A stretch of 64,000 nt of DNA from Atriophallophorus winterbourni (taxonomy: Eukaryota; Platyhelminthes; Trematoda; Plagiorchiida; Microphallidae). Shown here piece after piece: positions 1 through 12,815 of this stretch. Every line of letters starts with the position of its first letter. Positions within the stretch are counted from its first letter, which is position 1. The notes below the pieces were generated by a model. The model was not told where the DNA came from. It ran no database searches and was given only the letters and a program-made list of their open reading frames with translations. The stretch spans positions 1 to 64,000 of the forward strand of contig JACCGJ010000294.1 of NCBI GenBank assembly GCA_013407085.1, in the 5' to 3' direction. The position numbers were made by a program, and so were the translations under genes.

Positions 1-640
1 ATATATATTCCCAAATATTTGAAATCAATTTCAAGATCTCACCAGTGTAAACCAAATTAATTCCGATGTTTAAATGATTTGCTAAAATGGAAACAAAGTT
101 ATAATAACAAACAAGCTCGTACTTGCTCGAAACTGGATTAAAGTAATTTGTTAACGCGAAATATAACTTGCCAAGTGTTTCTGCATAAGGTTCGGCGGTG
201 CAATCTTACAATTGAAAAAATAAAATTTTAGGGTAGATATTTCATTGAAATATTAACATATCATCAATATTTCATTCAACATTTTGAGATCTAATGAAAA
301 GCATGATTCTTCACGCTAAATCGTTTTTCTTTTCAAAAGCATACCTGGATATTCAACTTTCTCCGGTGAAAAGTTTATAGTTCCTCCTATGTAAATGCAA
401 AATTGACAATACAAAGCGATTGAGGAATCAATTGGCACTAAATTGCATACGAACGTTTATGTAACTCACTTATCCTGATTTCTGTTCACGAATATATAGA
501 TACATGCTGTATTGTATTACGTACACAAGATCAAGCAACATTTAATTTTCTCCTATCGGTGAAATTTCTTTTTAAAAAATTTCGATAATATTTTAAATCA
601 AATTAATCTAAATCATCATCATCAGGTAAAAACCATATAT

Positions 641-1671
641 TTATCTTTTCAACCAATTAAACAACATTAAGCTCATAAATTGGGAGGCCTGCGACCTAAA
701 TTGTCGAAGAATCTGATGACAAAATCTCAGCGTAGATAAACTGAATTTTTTACGAAGGTTCGATATCGGAGTGCATTGCTGTGGACGCTTATTTCTGTGC
801 TCCAACGTTTTTGAATTGAATTCACTCACACCTCGCGATAAATTACACCGTTTTGGATTCCTGTTGACGCAAGTGCAAAATGACCAAATAAATTTATTTC
901 ACTGATTTTACGAATAACATTACAATCATTCGAAAGAACTCGTCTTCCCAATTCACTCGACACCTTGGATTGGATAATCCGATCAAATCTCAAAGAGCTA
1001 CTAGGACTCTTGTTATTCACCTTTCATGGAGGCGAGATTGTTCATTCATCCAACTCCAGCAAATTGTCATCCTCTTCAGACTAGATTTCGTGCAGGCTAA
1101 TTTATCATTGATCGGTCAATAATGTTCTCACCTCTGCGTCATAACGTTACAAGCGAAGCTCAGCAATGGCGGTCACGTGCGCCAAATTTGTCGGTAGGAG
1201 GGAAATCATGAAACACGACACATTAGCTGCTTTATTTATCATGGTACTGTTAACCTGAAGTGTGACGTCAAACTTGATTGCTGATGGAACCACAGAAGTG
1301 GTATGGAGTGTCCCCTTCTTTGGTGCTATTAGATATAGGCCATGAGAGTTCAATCTTGAGAGCTAGAAGTGGCCGATTAAACAAGGGATCTCTTTGCAGG
1401 ACACCATTGAAAATAAAGAACTTGCTAAGGTGATATATTTGGATAACGATGCTGTAGCATGAGTTGCCAGAACGCGTTGATTATAAATTCAAAAATGCTC
1501 AACGGGACTCCGGTTCAGGATGTTCCCGTGAGATCGGTGCTTGGAGACTTTTCCATCATTGAATAAACAACAAAAGAAAGTGCTTGATTTAGATAAGGTC
1601 TTTGTATTTTGTGGGTAAACGGCTTTAATGAACTTACGAGCTCCAGTGACCCGTGCTAGCGTTCTAGACAC
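641..1671 (-). other. Cluster of open minus-strand segments, unidentified
   Basis: Four minus-strand open stretches (1,671-1,489; 1,353-1,147; 1,020-826; 829-641) lie close together in a slightly GC-richer kilobase. Segments include SRTLARVTGARKFIKAVYPQ, LNSHGLYLIAPKKGTLHTTS and CNVIRKISEINLFGHF. After GVIYREV (828) there is a GTGAGT that could be a donor, so one segment might be an exon. No family was recognised. It could be a decayed retroelement ORF or chance. Confidence 0.25.
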
Positions 1672-2599
1672 CCAACTCCACCGTTTTCAGAGTCACTATA
1701 AGAAATTTCTCTGCGTCACACAGAACCAAGCAAACGTGCCATGAGTTAGACTTGAATGCCAGAGGCTAGGTGAGAACGGTGCCATTAGAGTATAATCGGA
1801 ATTGAAAGTCAATCTTCAGAATCATTTCAAATATTACAATTTTAGAACATTAATATGGCATCCATTAATTTAATTATCATGCAAACTCACGCTTCATATG
1901 TGACGCAAATTTTACTGCAAGATAACGGACGTAGACTTAACCATATGAGATAAATTACCAAGCGGTTACTGGCGAAGCTAGGCCTAAAACACTCTCCTAA
2001 TATAGTATTGCAAATTCATTTTCATTAGCTGGTATAATATTGCTCTACACAGTCTTACTATACACTGATTGCGATTCACTAATTTTTCGTTAAAATTCGA
2101 AGCCAGTGTAATATAGGAATCTAAATGAACAACCAAGTTGTTCAAGTAGGAATCACAAAAAATAGTGCATTTCAGGCGATCACGATGCTTATAAATTATC
2201 GAACACGCTAAACAAACAAACAAACAAACAGCAATTCATCAAGGTTTATATCGATATATTTGGCCCACGGAAATGTATAAAATAAAAGATGTCACAATGT
2301 ATCATAGCTCACCAGTTCTACCTGAAATTTGAAGAATTTTTATTGATTAATCAGAGGAAGGATTATGCAGGCCAGCGGTCTAGTTTATGGATTTCATACT
2401 TACTTTGTAAATCAGCTTCAACTTTTCAAATGGAAAATGAATCACAATATTATAATAACCCATTACCTGTATTTTTATAAGGATATAAAACGGAATTTAT
2501 TACTCAAGTGTGATACATACAAAAAACTTATCGATTTACCGAGCGAGTAACGTAATTGAAAATATAAACATGGTCTTCAATTTAGTGATTCTTGATCTA
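1672..2599. other. No gene seen
   Basis: AT-rich, only short chance reading frames and the small AAAC repeat. Confidence 0.5.
2208..2231 (+). repeat. Simple repeat (AAAC)n
   Basis: About six copies of AAAC in a row, a short microsatellite with no sign of function. Confidence 0.8.
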
Positions 2600-2860
2600 G
2601 CACTCAAGGCGCTTATGGTTGAGTGCTTGACCAAGAGTCACTATGTGAATCTGTGTTTGAACATCATGGTTCGTTGTACGAACCCTATGTAACAGTGGCA
2701 TTCAAGTATAGCATAGTATTGTTTGCCACTAATCCACTGTTGTAAGGCTCAGTGAAACTAATAATACTGTCACCACCAGATGACGGCAAACAGCCACAAA
2801 CCGATAGTGGTGTGTGATTGCGGGGGATGTGAGCAACACATAACTTTGGTCTTCAATTGT
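2600..2860 (+). repeat. Hammerhead repeat, family 2, near-complete unit
   Basis: GAGTGCTTGACCAAGAGTCA, the perfect hairpin GGTTCGT-TGT-ACGAACC (2,669-2,685), AACAGTGG (2,691-2,698) paired with CCACTGTT (2,734-2,741), GGCTCAGTGAAAC, then ribozyme remnant AGATGACGGCAAACAGCC, ACAAACCGATAGTGG and the family flank GATGTGAGCAACACA. The GAAA box is CAAA and the C of CUGAUGA is lost. Confidence 0.75.
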
Positions 2861-3734
2861 TACTAGATTAGTTTGGAATATAATTATCTGAAGTAGTAGC
2901 AAGCAGCTTTGCCGATGAAAACAATCGTTACATTTAACGCAAAAATTCCCATCGTTTTGCGCTATATACATCGCGAATCAACATTTATTCCACTTACAGA
3001 AAACACATTACACAATTTCGTCAATTACCATTTATTTTTTAAATTGTTTATAATTCAAACCCAATAAACTTTAGGGAATCTGTTCTATAAATTGAAGTAT
3101 CGTTTTCGAATCTTCACATCTTAAGGCTATGTAATTATCGGTTTTATGTGCTTTTTTATGGTATCATCCTTATGATAGAATAACAAATAAATATCTGCTA
3201 GACAAAGTTATAATTCAATGCTAGATTAAGCCATATTGCTTTTACCGCACGATGAACTGAGCTTCGCGAAGAATTATCAAATATACTCAACCAAGGCTAA
3301 GCTATAAGCTATAAGTGATGGCGTTACCTGCTAGGTATTCTGCATTCGTAAGCAAACCTGTGGTATGTAAATGAAATTTACTTCAGAGGTCACTTTGATA
3401 TTTGTTAAAAGAAAAAGATTCATTTATTATCACGTCATAAACGTATATTGTGATACGGTTCAACCAATAGCTGTGGTGGCTATGAAATGCAGAGTAATCG
3501 AAATTTTGTTGTATGAAAGAATATCATATTAAATGCCCAGTATTATCACACCACATTTCAAAAAAAGAAAAAATCAAACAGCTGAGTTCATTCAGAGAAT
3601 AAAAAAGTTATATTTAAATGTCGATGTTAAATAGAGTTATTAAAATGACCCCTGATATGCAATCACAGAACCATGAAGTGATTTTTTTTCAAGTGTCCAG
3701 GAAGCTTAAAATGAGCAAATAATATGATGTACGC

Positions 3735-4070
3735 ACATCATCTCCAGATACACCCCACGAACGGTTCACTGTCTTTACATGATGACGGCCAGGTTATATC
3801 CTGTATGTGTGGAGAATGTAAGCACACCACATTATATTGGTCAATTTTAAGTGTCGCACGTAGTTCACCCGAATTCCCTTTGTGATTGTGTATTTTGAAC
3901 ATGATGGTGCTTTCTAATGACCCCATTTAAGGTTGGCATGGAAGTTTCATGTTTCTACCAATGCCACGGCGTCAAGGCTTACTGAGCCTAATTATACATT
4001 TACAACCTGATGATCGACAAACGGCCAGAAACCAGTTGTGGAGTGCCAGTGATTGCAAATATGCAGACAA
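3735..4070. repeat. Two worn hammerhead-related copies, opposite directions
   Basis: Plus strand at 4,001-4,050: CTGATGA (4,007-4,013), CGACAAACGGCCAGAAACC, then AGTTGTGGAGTG. Minus strand at 3,735-3,800: CATCATGTAAAGACAGTG, AACCGTTCGTGGGGTG. Both are recognisable by order of elements only. Confidence 0.45.
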
Positions 4071-4479
4071 TTAATCGAAGTTACATGATACAAAATAATG
4101 ATTGCCATTGGTTTATCATTACGTTTAGTTGTACTAGTATTAATAGTATTATTATTTTGAGTAACTGTAATAACATCACAAATCTAAATGGAACACCATC
4201 CATTGACTTGAATAAGACTTTTACAGAACACGTAAGTGAAATATCACAAAAGATCTTATCTTATTTACAAAATATTGTGTAACTTAAACCATGCGTTTAT
4301 TTAATTAACCGTTTCCCGACTATTAATATGCTGTGTAATCTAATCGATTTGAGACATCAATTAAGCCGTCCAATCTACACGTGGAACTAGCCTAACAAAA
4401 CTAAAGTAGAGTTTTTTCAAAGTGTTAATGCTGCAAACTCCTAAAGACTACAGTCCAAATTCAATTACTTCTGTCATGG

Positions 4480-5530
4480 TACGTTGTCTCAATAATATCT
4501 TAGGTAAATGTGGTTTAAACACTTCGAACAGCTGAAAAAGCAAAACGCTTTTCTTCGACGCGATGGATACTGCGAAGCAATAGCTGTATTACATGTTATT
4601 CTGCGTACCGCACACACTCACGTTATACCGGCTTCGGTCGCTAGTATAGTGTTGTCGAAGGATTTTGACTCGGTTTCTCAGGAGACTACTCTCTTAACTG
4701 TGGCTTAATTTGGTGATACGCAGCTGTTGTTAGGAAAATTAAGAATTCTTATAATACAGCATCCCACAATTACCGAATGATGTTTGCAATATACAAAAGA
4801 AATATGTTAGACGAATGGATTCACTATTCTCGCCGTTGTCAATTATGGCCAGATTTCGGAATTGTATGATCTAATTCTGAACGTGGAAATTGCGGGCCAG
4901 TTAATCAATTTAATCGCTTATGCAGATGATCTGCTTCTATTTGCTAGTACATGAGAAATCTCACAAGCAAGTTCGAAAAATTACTACCAGGATTTGTTGA
5001 GGCTGGACTAACAGTTATCGTTCCGAAAAACCGTGTGTTGAACTTCGTGATAAGCAAGAATCTATATATATAACTACTATAGTATCAGATAATGTTAAAA
5101 TAGCTTTCGAGCAGATCAAGGCGCTAAATGTAGAGGATATCGTTCGCTATTTTGGTTATTAATTCAGCACTTCACAAAACGCGTCAGGCAATCCTCTTCT
5201 TGAATATCAAGTTTACCTAGTTAATTCAAGTTTGACACCAATAAAGCCACAACAAATAATTAACATGCTGCACTGAAATGTAATATCGTCGCATAACAAA
5301 TTGCTTCTGTCTAGGCGCAAAACAAATGAAAACAACGAAAAGCTTTCGAACGTTGTGCTTAACAATCATTAAGAAAATGGCAGCTTTTCCTACCGGGCAC
5401 ACCCGCTGTGTGTTTCAACGCACCAGTGGCACCTGGTAGTCTAGGAATTTCGCATTTCGACTCGACTATCCAGTTCAAATCTTTGCAGTATAGACGTTTT
5501 AGTCAAAGGAATATTTGTGCTTTTGTGTAA
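4480..5530 (+). mobile_element. R2-clade non-LTR retrotransposon relic
   Basis: Plus-strand RT fragments in shifting frames: FLRRDGYCEAIAVLHVILRT, SVASIVLSKDFDSVSQETTL, LINLIAYADDLLLFAST, EAGLTVIVPKNRVLNFVISK, SSLTPIKPQQIIN, and CFNAPVAPGSLGISHFDSTI. The RRDG start, YADDLLLFA, L(K)PQQ and FNAPV-GG/SLGI motifs follow the order of R2-type proteins, whose live members insert in 28S rRNA genes. Here it is a dead copy far from rDNA. The C-terminal zinc finger and endonuclease were not found. Confidence 0.75.
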
Positions 5531-7374
5531 GCATACTATAAGGTTGATTGAAAGGTATTTGATTGCTACAACAGAAGTTAGTTATCGCTGTTTCATAGCT
5601 TCGGGTTTGCGCGCTTATGTTCTGAGCGTACGATTTCATGAAAAAATTTAAATATTTTAAGAATATATTTTATAGATTATAGTATTATTTGACATCACTT
5701 CCAGACTTGGACGGAATAGCTTAATATTTTTACAAATTAATGTCATTTTGCATTTTCTTGAACGGAAACTAGTTTTGTAAACATAAAAATTGATTTAAAT
5801 GTCATATAAAAACAGCTTGCTGGTGAACTCAAGCGGGCGAATAATTAATTGTAAATTTCGGTGAAAAATTAGGATTTCGCATTAATGTTTACCTCTGACT
5901 GCGGAATTGGATTGCCAATCGTAGGTTACTGAAATAAAATTCACATTAATTTATTTAATTCAGTCATCTTGGCAGGAAACATAGACGAGTGATTTTACAA
6001 GAAATATAACTATATGTGTTTAACACCGCTGATTTTTAGTGGGTGTAAGAAACAAAATTACACTCCGTCTCGACAGAGTTTTGATATTTCCGTAGACTTT
6101 TTATTCGAAAAAAATTAGCATCATAAAGTATCATCTTAAGTAGTTTATATTCTGACATAAATCCTTTATTCCGAAACCAATATTATGGTAGAGGATTTTA
6201 ATTGATTTCGAATGTAATAACCAAGCTTTGTTCTAGTATAGGTAAGGGTAAATAAAATTTAACACTCCGGCTTCCTATTTTATATAAAATCCGATCAAAT
6301 GTGGACATGCGTTGATTAATGTCTATGTCTTATATTTGTTTCATCTATTTAGGATAATGAAATTGACGTTGGCAATTTTACTATAAACAATAACACAATT
6401 ATTAAAGTGAAGTTCATGCAAAAATTAAAAAAGTAAATTAATTATATTGTAACAAAATTCGGTGTTTTATATTTCTGATTATTTCAATTTCTAATTTGTG
6501 CATTAAATTTTTATGATGTATTAAAGTTGTACACACCTGTTTCTGCGGTGACTGAAGACAAAAATTTTAAAACATGAGAAATTGTTGGATGTTTTACGAA
6601 TCGTAAGTACGTTAACTTTCAATGTGGTCGTTTATGTTTAATTCTGAATTTTCATTCGGATTTAGTGTATACTATACTCATGAAACGTTTTAAATAAGGG
6701 TTGCATATAATTCATTAGGTTAAAGGAAATAGGCTCCGTTAAATTTTATAATTGATTCCATGGTAGTCAATAAATAATTAAAATCGGTATGAAAGTAATC
6801 TTCATTGCGATTGAATTTATTGATATCTTTATGGTTTAAACTTACTCCCAAATTGTGCCACTATGAGAAAAAGTTGTTTATTACTTGGAAAAATGTATAT
6901 TTTAAAACTCGAAATAAGTGTTTTCATCATAAAACTACCTGGTCGAATACTAGGCCAAAATATATCCACTGAAACTGCGGAATAGTTGGAAACGTTGAGA
7001 TAAATGCACGCAGTATTAAAAAGTTATATAAAAATTCCAACTTACCTCTGTTCGTTTTCACAGAAACTAAAAATATATGGATTGAGTCAAACTTTCCGCA
7101 AACAGAAATGTATTATTAGATAAGGATCGAGTTTAATTTGATTAAATACAAAACTAAATTAATAAACCTAAATGCAAAAATATTTATAATCAAACTGATA
7201 TCAAACTAATGACAACGAACTTTGAATACCGAATATTGTAACTCACCGTAGGCAGGAATTACTGAGAATAAAATAATTCCGACATGTTAATGACCTTGTC
7301 AAAAATTATTGACGAAGATGAAGAATGTGAGACTGGGTGAGTAGTTACTTTTCATAACATAAAACTATATTGGA
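5531..7374. other. No gene seen
   Basis: Very AT-rich intron or intergenic DNA between the R2 relic and the 7.4 kb hammerhead repeat. Stops are dense in all frames. Confidence 0.6.
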
Positions 7375-7545
7375 TAAGGTTGTTAGCACCAACCTGTTCA
7401 ATCACAATAGCCCACACTCATGTAGACTGGGTTTGAAGCGCATGCGGATTCTGATCCTACTGCCCTTACCTGATGAGTACAAACAGCACTAAACCGGTTG
7501 TGGAGTGTGTGTGACGTAGATGGATGCAAATGGGTTTTTTGTTAT
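7375..7545 (+). repeat. Hammerhead repeat, family 1, copy at 7.4 kb
   Basis: Holds the right half of a family 1 unit: the GTTAGCACCAACCTGTTCAA area, GCATGCGGATTCTGATCC, the ribozyme region, and the 3' flank GTGTGTGTGACGTAGATGG. In the core, CTGATGA is at 7,470-7,476 and the GAAA box has become TAAA. The predicted GUU site falls after 7,499. Confidence 0.7.
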
Positions 7546-9674
7546 TTTAATGTTTAATGCCAACCAGACATCACAGAATTTAAACCGAATTAAATGTTGG
7601 ATTTCAACAAATTTCATTTAAGTGCTCATAATTTACATGTGATATTCCGCAATAAATTTTAGCCTTTTTGAAAAGAATAATTTTCAGTCACCCATTTTGT
7701 ACTCAATAATGTTTTGCTGTTACCCATGTCAATAATCGATAAATTAACTTTTTATTTGAAATCATTTATAATCGCGATTGTTTGCATTCGAGCTAACTAG
7801 ATGGTTATTTGGTGGCAAATTTTCAGAGAAACAACTTCTCAAATATTCACCATTTTGAAGTAAACATTACATAACGAAAATGTAATAATATCAATGAAAT
7901 TAATTCAATTTACATGAAACATTACCTGATTCCTCTCCCGGGGTGTATTCTACTGTAATTAGGTAATATACTCATTTTTACAAAATATATTTCTGAAATT
8001 TATTGCTTTATTAAACGAACTGATACTCTTCTCTTTTCGATCAATCAAAACATAAATGGTGGATTCATTTGCTACTTAATGGATACAATAATGAAACTAG
8101 GACTGCATATTAAAACAATTTATTGAAAAACTTAAGAAAGTGATGAGATTTCTCTCCGGCATTTCTCATCTAGCTCTACAATACAAGCGTAAGAAAATAG
8201 AAATGGTTCTGATCGGCATCAACCGTTAAACAAAACTAAATGTCATGTGTTGTTACTTGAAATTGTTTGGTCGATATTGGTGTTAACCAAGACAAAATCA
8301 CGCACTAGTCATTGTTGTACTCATAATTATTGCTTAAAAAGTTTTTTGTGCAATCGCCTTAGATATTTGCAATATGTTCCAGCCAGCTCTACATGAAATG
8401 TTGTTAGGAACCGTGCAAACAATCGGGAACGCATGTTCAGGCTTTACTCGAGAGGGCTATGTCAATTAGATGATATGAATTCGAACCATTCACCTCCTTA
8501 CAACAGTCTTTGCCTAACCAATTAAGATGATGTTCATATATTTGCTTTGCCAGCTTCTTCATCCTTAAGCCATTTTATCCTGCTTCACAGGAACAGGTGA
8601 ATTCATAAATATATATTTGAATTGTCTGACTTGGTAGTTAGTCATTAAGATAAAGTCTGATTATTGGCCTATTGGTGAAGGTTTTGTCGCACTTTTCAGA
8701 AGTGAACGTCCTTTAAACTATTCATTAAGGCTTGAGCCTTAGAAGTCACTAGAGGCTTCGCCTTCAAATTGAAACAATGGATGTAAAGTTCTCTCATGTA
8801 ATGTTGTTATAGATATTACGTTTGACATTGAGGGAATATATCGTTCAAGGATAGCCATTTCTGATTATACAACTGCTTTTCAGTGCAAGATCTTCAACAA
8901 AATTCTCTTGAGAGAAAAATGGAGTTGCTAGCGTGAATAGTTTATGCACCAGATTTTGGTTTATCTTCACTGGAATAGCGCTAATGAAATGTGTATACTG
9001 CCGTGACCAATTTAAATTCCAGGCTAATCCAAGGTTCGTCCAAATTTGTTGTAAGTAAAAGGACAAGAAATGCTCGGCGTCCATTGTTTTTAAGTCCGTA
9101 AGCAAAAGGGATGTTATCATGTGTGTGGTTAAAATGTGTGAGCTAGTTTACCATGTCCAAATCTCCATTGCAATTCAGGAATATATCAGTCCTTGAGGCG
9201 AAACCATGGTAACTCCATCGATTTGACGAAACATCTTGCAGTCTAATTGACATTGTACGTTCATTGTGCATCTTTGAAGTAGAAATCTCTCAACGTGGTG
9301 ATTAAAACAGGAAAGTAGAACCTTTGTCGCGCAACTGTATCACATACAAATTCAACGGTTTATATCAGTGGTACATTGTTGAACAAAAAAGATTATTCAA
9401 GTGATATAATTCTTTTTGGCTGAAAAATACATTGATTATCTAGTCGACAAATGTCACCGAATTATTTTTGTTAGAATCTAGCGTTTCGCACAATAACTTT
9501 GGTATCGTACGGCGAATTTAGAAAAGAGACGATCGGTTTCAATGATGTGTTTTCTTTATGTATTCGCATATTTATACATTAAATTCATTTTTCTCTCATT
9601 AAAATTTATAACTAAATTTATAAAATATAATCATAAGCTGATCGTTACATATTTAAATGACGAACATTATTAGG
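7546..9674. other. No gene supported
   Basis: A 91-codon minus frame (9,120-8,845, starts MITSLLLTDLKTMD) was checked as a possible beta-galactosidase exon. It shows no family motif and no matching splice phase. The rest is stop-rich. Confidence 0.5.
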
Positions 9675-12552
9675 ATTCAAGATTCAAGATTTTCAAGAAT
9701 TTATGGTTACAAAAAGCACATAGCTTCACAATTACCATATCATAGTAAATATGCGTTGAATAAGAGGTATAAAAAAATCAATTATACGATGTCACTGGAG
9801 TCAAGTAATATGCTTACCATGAGTCAATACACAGGCATCGTCAAATCGTTAAGTAACAAATAATTGTCCAAGGTACGAGTGAATGTTTGGATACAGGGAG
9901 AGGTGATAATTCCTTCGGGAAGGGCATTCCACAGGAAACAGACACGTACCGAATAGAAATGTCGGCGACAATTAGTACGGGAATGGGGAATTTGTAGTGC
10001 CGCTGAGTGGCTACGTGTAATTCCTGATTCACGGTATTTGAACAAATGTTTGAGTGGATGATCTGAAGTATTCAATATTTTGTAAGTAATGATAACGTCA
10101 CTTTGAAGTCTACGTTGAAGGGGAGTAGGGAGCTTTAGCTTTTTCAACCTTTCCTCGTATGTAAGGTCTTGAAAACCACGAGTTTAGTTTCACGATGATA
10201 TATCCAGTCAAGCAAGAATATATCTTTTTTTATTCATGGAGTCCATGCTTGCGATGCATGTTCCATTGTGGGAATTAAGTAGGTCTTCATGATGCTTGGC
10301 AACGTTACAGGCGTAAAGGTTCTGAAGATCCGTCGAAGCATATCTAGAAGCTTTGAAGCACGCTTGTAAATGACCTCACAATGCACGCTGTTCTTCAGGC
10401 TGCCACATATCCAGACTTCAAGATCCTTCTCCGATTCGGTCCAGCTCAAAATCGACTGCCCAAAGTGATATTCCTACTGAAAGAGCTTACCGATTTGCAG
10501 TAACTTGCATTTTTGAAAATTGAACGGCAGTTTATTTCTAACTGACCATTCGTGTTGTGCATCTAAATCACTTTGCAGTTTTACGCAGTCTGCAGTTGAT
10601 TTTATTCGCATCCAAAGTTTAACATCATCCGCAAAAAGACCTACCTTACATGAGTGCGGTACACCACTGGAGGTATTAATGGCTCGTGATTGTACCCCGT
10701 TAACTCGAACGGTTGCCTGGCGCCCATTAAGGTAGCTTTCGAACCATACGAGTAGCTGCCCGTCAATACCAATCTGTTTCAGCTTTTGTAGCAACAGGAA
10801 GTGATCAACTCTGTCGAAAGCATTCGACATATCCAGATAGCACGCGTGAACACTGTCTCCTGCGTAAACCGTTTGGGTCCAATCGTTTAATACCGTCAGC
10901 AAGTTTGTCAAGCATGAGCGAGCTTTACGAAACCCATGCTGGGCGACAGATAGTACATTTTGTGATTCCAAGTGATGAACTATATTTTCCGTCAATATGC
11001 GCTCCATCACTTTGGATATCACGGGGAGTAGGGTGACAGGACGGTAGTTCGCGGGATCTGAAAGGCTACCACACTTATAAATTGGTAAAATTACCCCTGA
11101 CTTCAACTCTGTTGGCACCACTCCTTCGGTTAGGGAATGTTGGAACAATTGGCATAGTGGTTCTAAAATCCTGCTGGTCACAGGATTTTAGTAGTGCTGG
11201 TGTTATTCCATCGGCTCCAGGAGATTTTCTAGGGTTCAGTCGACACAAGTGTCTTCGTATAATCGCTGAATTAATTTCAATATCATTCAGTTGTTGAGAT
11301 ACAATCGATATCAGTAAATTCTAATTCGCATTAAACCGTTATCGGGCTACAACACATTTGCATAACATTGAGCGAGCGTTATCAGCCGTTTCATTTGCTG
11401 TGACTGTTCTTCCATTCTCAGAAATAACAGGAAACACCCCTGGTTTCACACTGGCCCGAGCATTGACAATCCGATAGAGAAGTTTAGGGTTTTCTTCCAT
11501 TTTCAAAGACAGAGAGCGATGGTAATATTGCTTGTTCTCTTTGACGAGCATTCACTTTGTTACGAATGTTAGAAAATTGCTACCAATAGGCATTAGTTCT
11601 GGTCTTTCGGTGTTCAGTCCAAGCAAAGTGTCGTTTCCCGAGCCATTTTTTGTGCGACTGCGAAGCTTAAATCGGAAGTCACTTGCCCGTCGTTCATCAA
11701 CAAATCGCGAATTATGATCTATGTTTGACTGAAGTATTTTCGTGAGCTCACTGCATTGTGTTTCGTTGTTGTGCTGATCAAGTTCTTGCCAATTTACTAG
11801 CCCAAACGATCCACGTAGACCCGCGTAGTCGATCTTCCTGAATTGTTTATCGGACGCACAAACTCGTCTAGCACTGCAAACAAACTCAAAGGCTAGCACC
11901 AGATGATCACTCCGACCGAGGGGCGCAATGTAGTCAACACCCTCAACTGCTGTTTTCTCTGAAGTAAAGATTAGATCCAAAATTGATGGCAACTCTGATT
12001 CTCTTCTATGAGTAAAGTCAAACACATGATTATGCAGTGGAATCATGTCGATCACCTCACGAAATTTGTGATCAAATGTGTGTAGAGGGTGATCGGATCT
12101 GGCAAAGAGATGAGGAAGATTGAAGTCCCCGATGAGTAGTAATTGCGAGCTACGCTTCTCTCCGGCGTAATTTAGCGCTTGTAATAACCTGTCATTTTGC
12201 GTATCATTCGAGGCTGGAGGGCGATATATGATTCCAAGAATGCAATCGTCCTGTGACACATTCGTGAGACTGCACCAGAGGGTATCATCGAAATCAAGGT
12301 TTGGATCGTGAATTTTCATGCACTGAAGCCGTTCGTGACAGTATAAAGCCACACCACCACCTTTTCTTGGGCGATCGTTCCGTATTAGCATCATGTTGGG
12401 GATTGAGAGTTCACTTTCAGTCATACAGGATTAAAACCAGGTTTCAGTAACAGCAACGAGGTCTGGCGTGTATCGTTTGCACAGCTCGGTCAGTTCAGTC
12501 AATTTGTTGAACAAACTTTGAGCATTGGTATAGATACATTTAAGTGAGTTAT
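9675..12552 (-). mobile_element. LINE-B: 5'-truncated copy of the LINE-A family
   Basis: Highly similar to LINE-A from the endonuclease start to the 3' end. Similarity stops at about 12,552, just inside ORF2, so ORF1 is absent: the usual 5' truncation from incomplete reverse transcription. The 3' end has two and a half heptamer repeats (read on the minus strand as AATCTTGAATCTTGAATCC) and no poly-A. It lies in the 3' intron or flank of the beta-galactosidase gene, same strand. Confidence 0.9.
9824..12530 (-). pseudogene. LINE-B ORF2 remnant with 20-residue deletion in the RT
   Basis: The endonuclease frame (12,424-11,552, 290 codons) keeps GGGVALYCHE, GIIYRPPASN, LLIGDFNLPHLF and GRSDHLVLAFEF, so its SDH motif is intact. 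The RT frame (11,181-10,474) shows [15 protein letters not shown] and YLDMSNAFDRVDH, but reads SSGVPHSCKVGLFADD. Against LINE-A it lacks 20 residues between GVPQG and FADD, an in-frame 60-base deletion that removes RT motif B. The tail is at 10,449-10,234 and 10,147-9,824. Confidence 0.85.
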
Positions 12553-12686
12553 GTAACTTGCGATTTCTGAACAAACATTTAGTTTCCAATGAAAATTGAG
12601 AGCCGCTAGTTATACAACTAATTAATATGCAAGAATATTTTCATTTAAAGCATTTCCATTTAACCTCATCACAACTACTTGAAAAA

Positions 12687-12815
12687 ACACGTTACTTGGA
12701 ATCTGTATCCAGATGTTATCGGTACCGCTTCTTATCGGTACCATCCCTTAAAGGGCCTATTTATGCGATGGATACGAGGAATTATCGGACCTATATACTG
12801 ACGGTAAGAATAAGC
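12687..12815 (+). repeat. Repeat family Y, copy 1
   Basis: About 125 bases similar (by eye roughly 85%) to 13,801-13,930 in the same direction. Landmarks: TGGAATCTGTATC, two GGTACC sites 15-17 bases apart, AGGGCCTATT, GGAATTATCGGAC and GTAAGAATAAG. Function unknown. Confidence 0.6.

Noticed and set aside
8845..9120. Minus-strand 91-codon frame as a C-terminal beta-galactosidase exon
   Set aside because: No jelly-roll motif of GLB1 is visible and no splice sites fit phase 0 from exon 9.
11082..11297. Plus-strand frames over LINE-B
   Set aside because: Antisense shadows of the reverse transcriptase; codon patterns follow the minus-strand RT.
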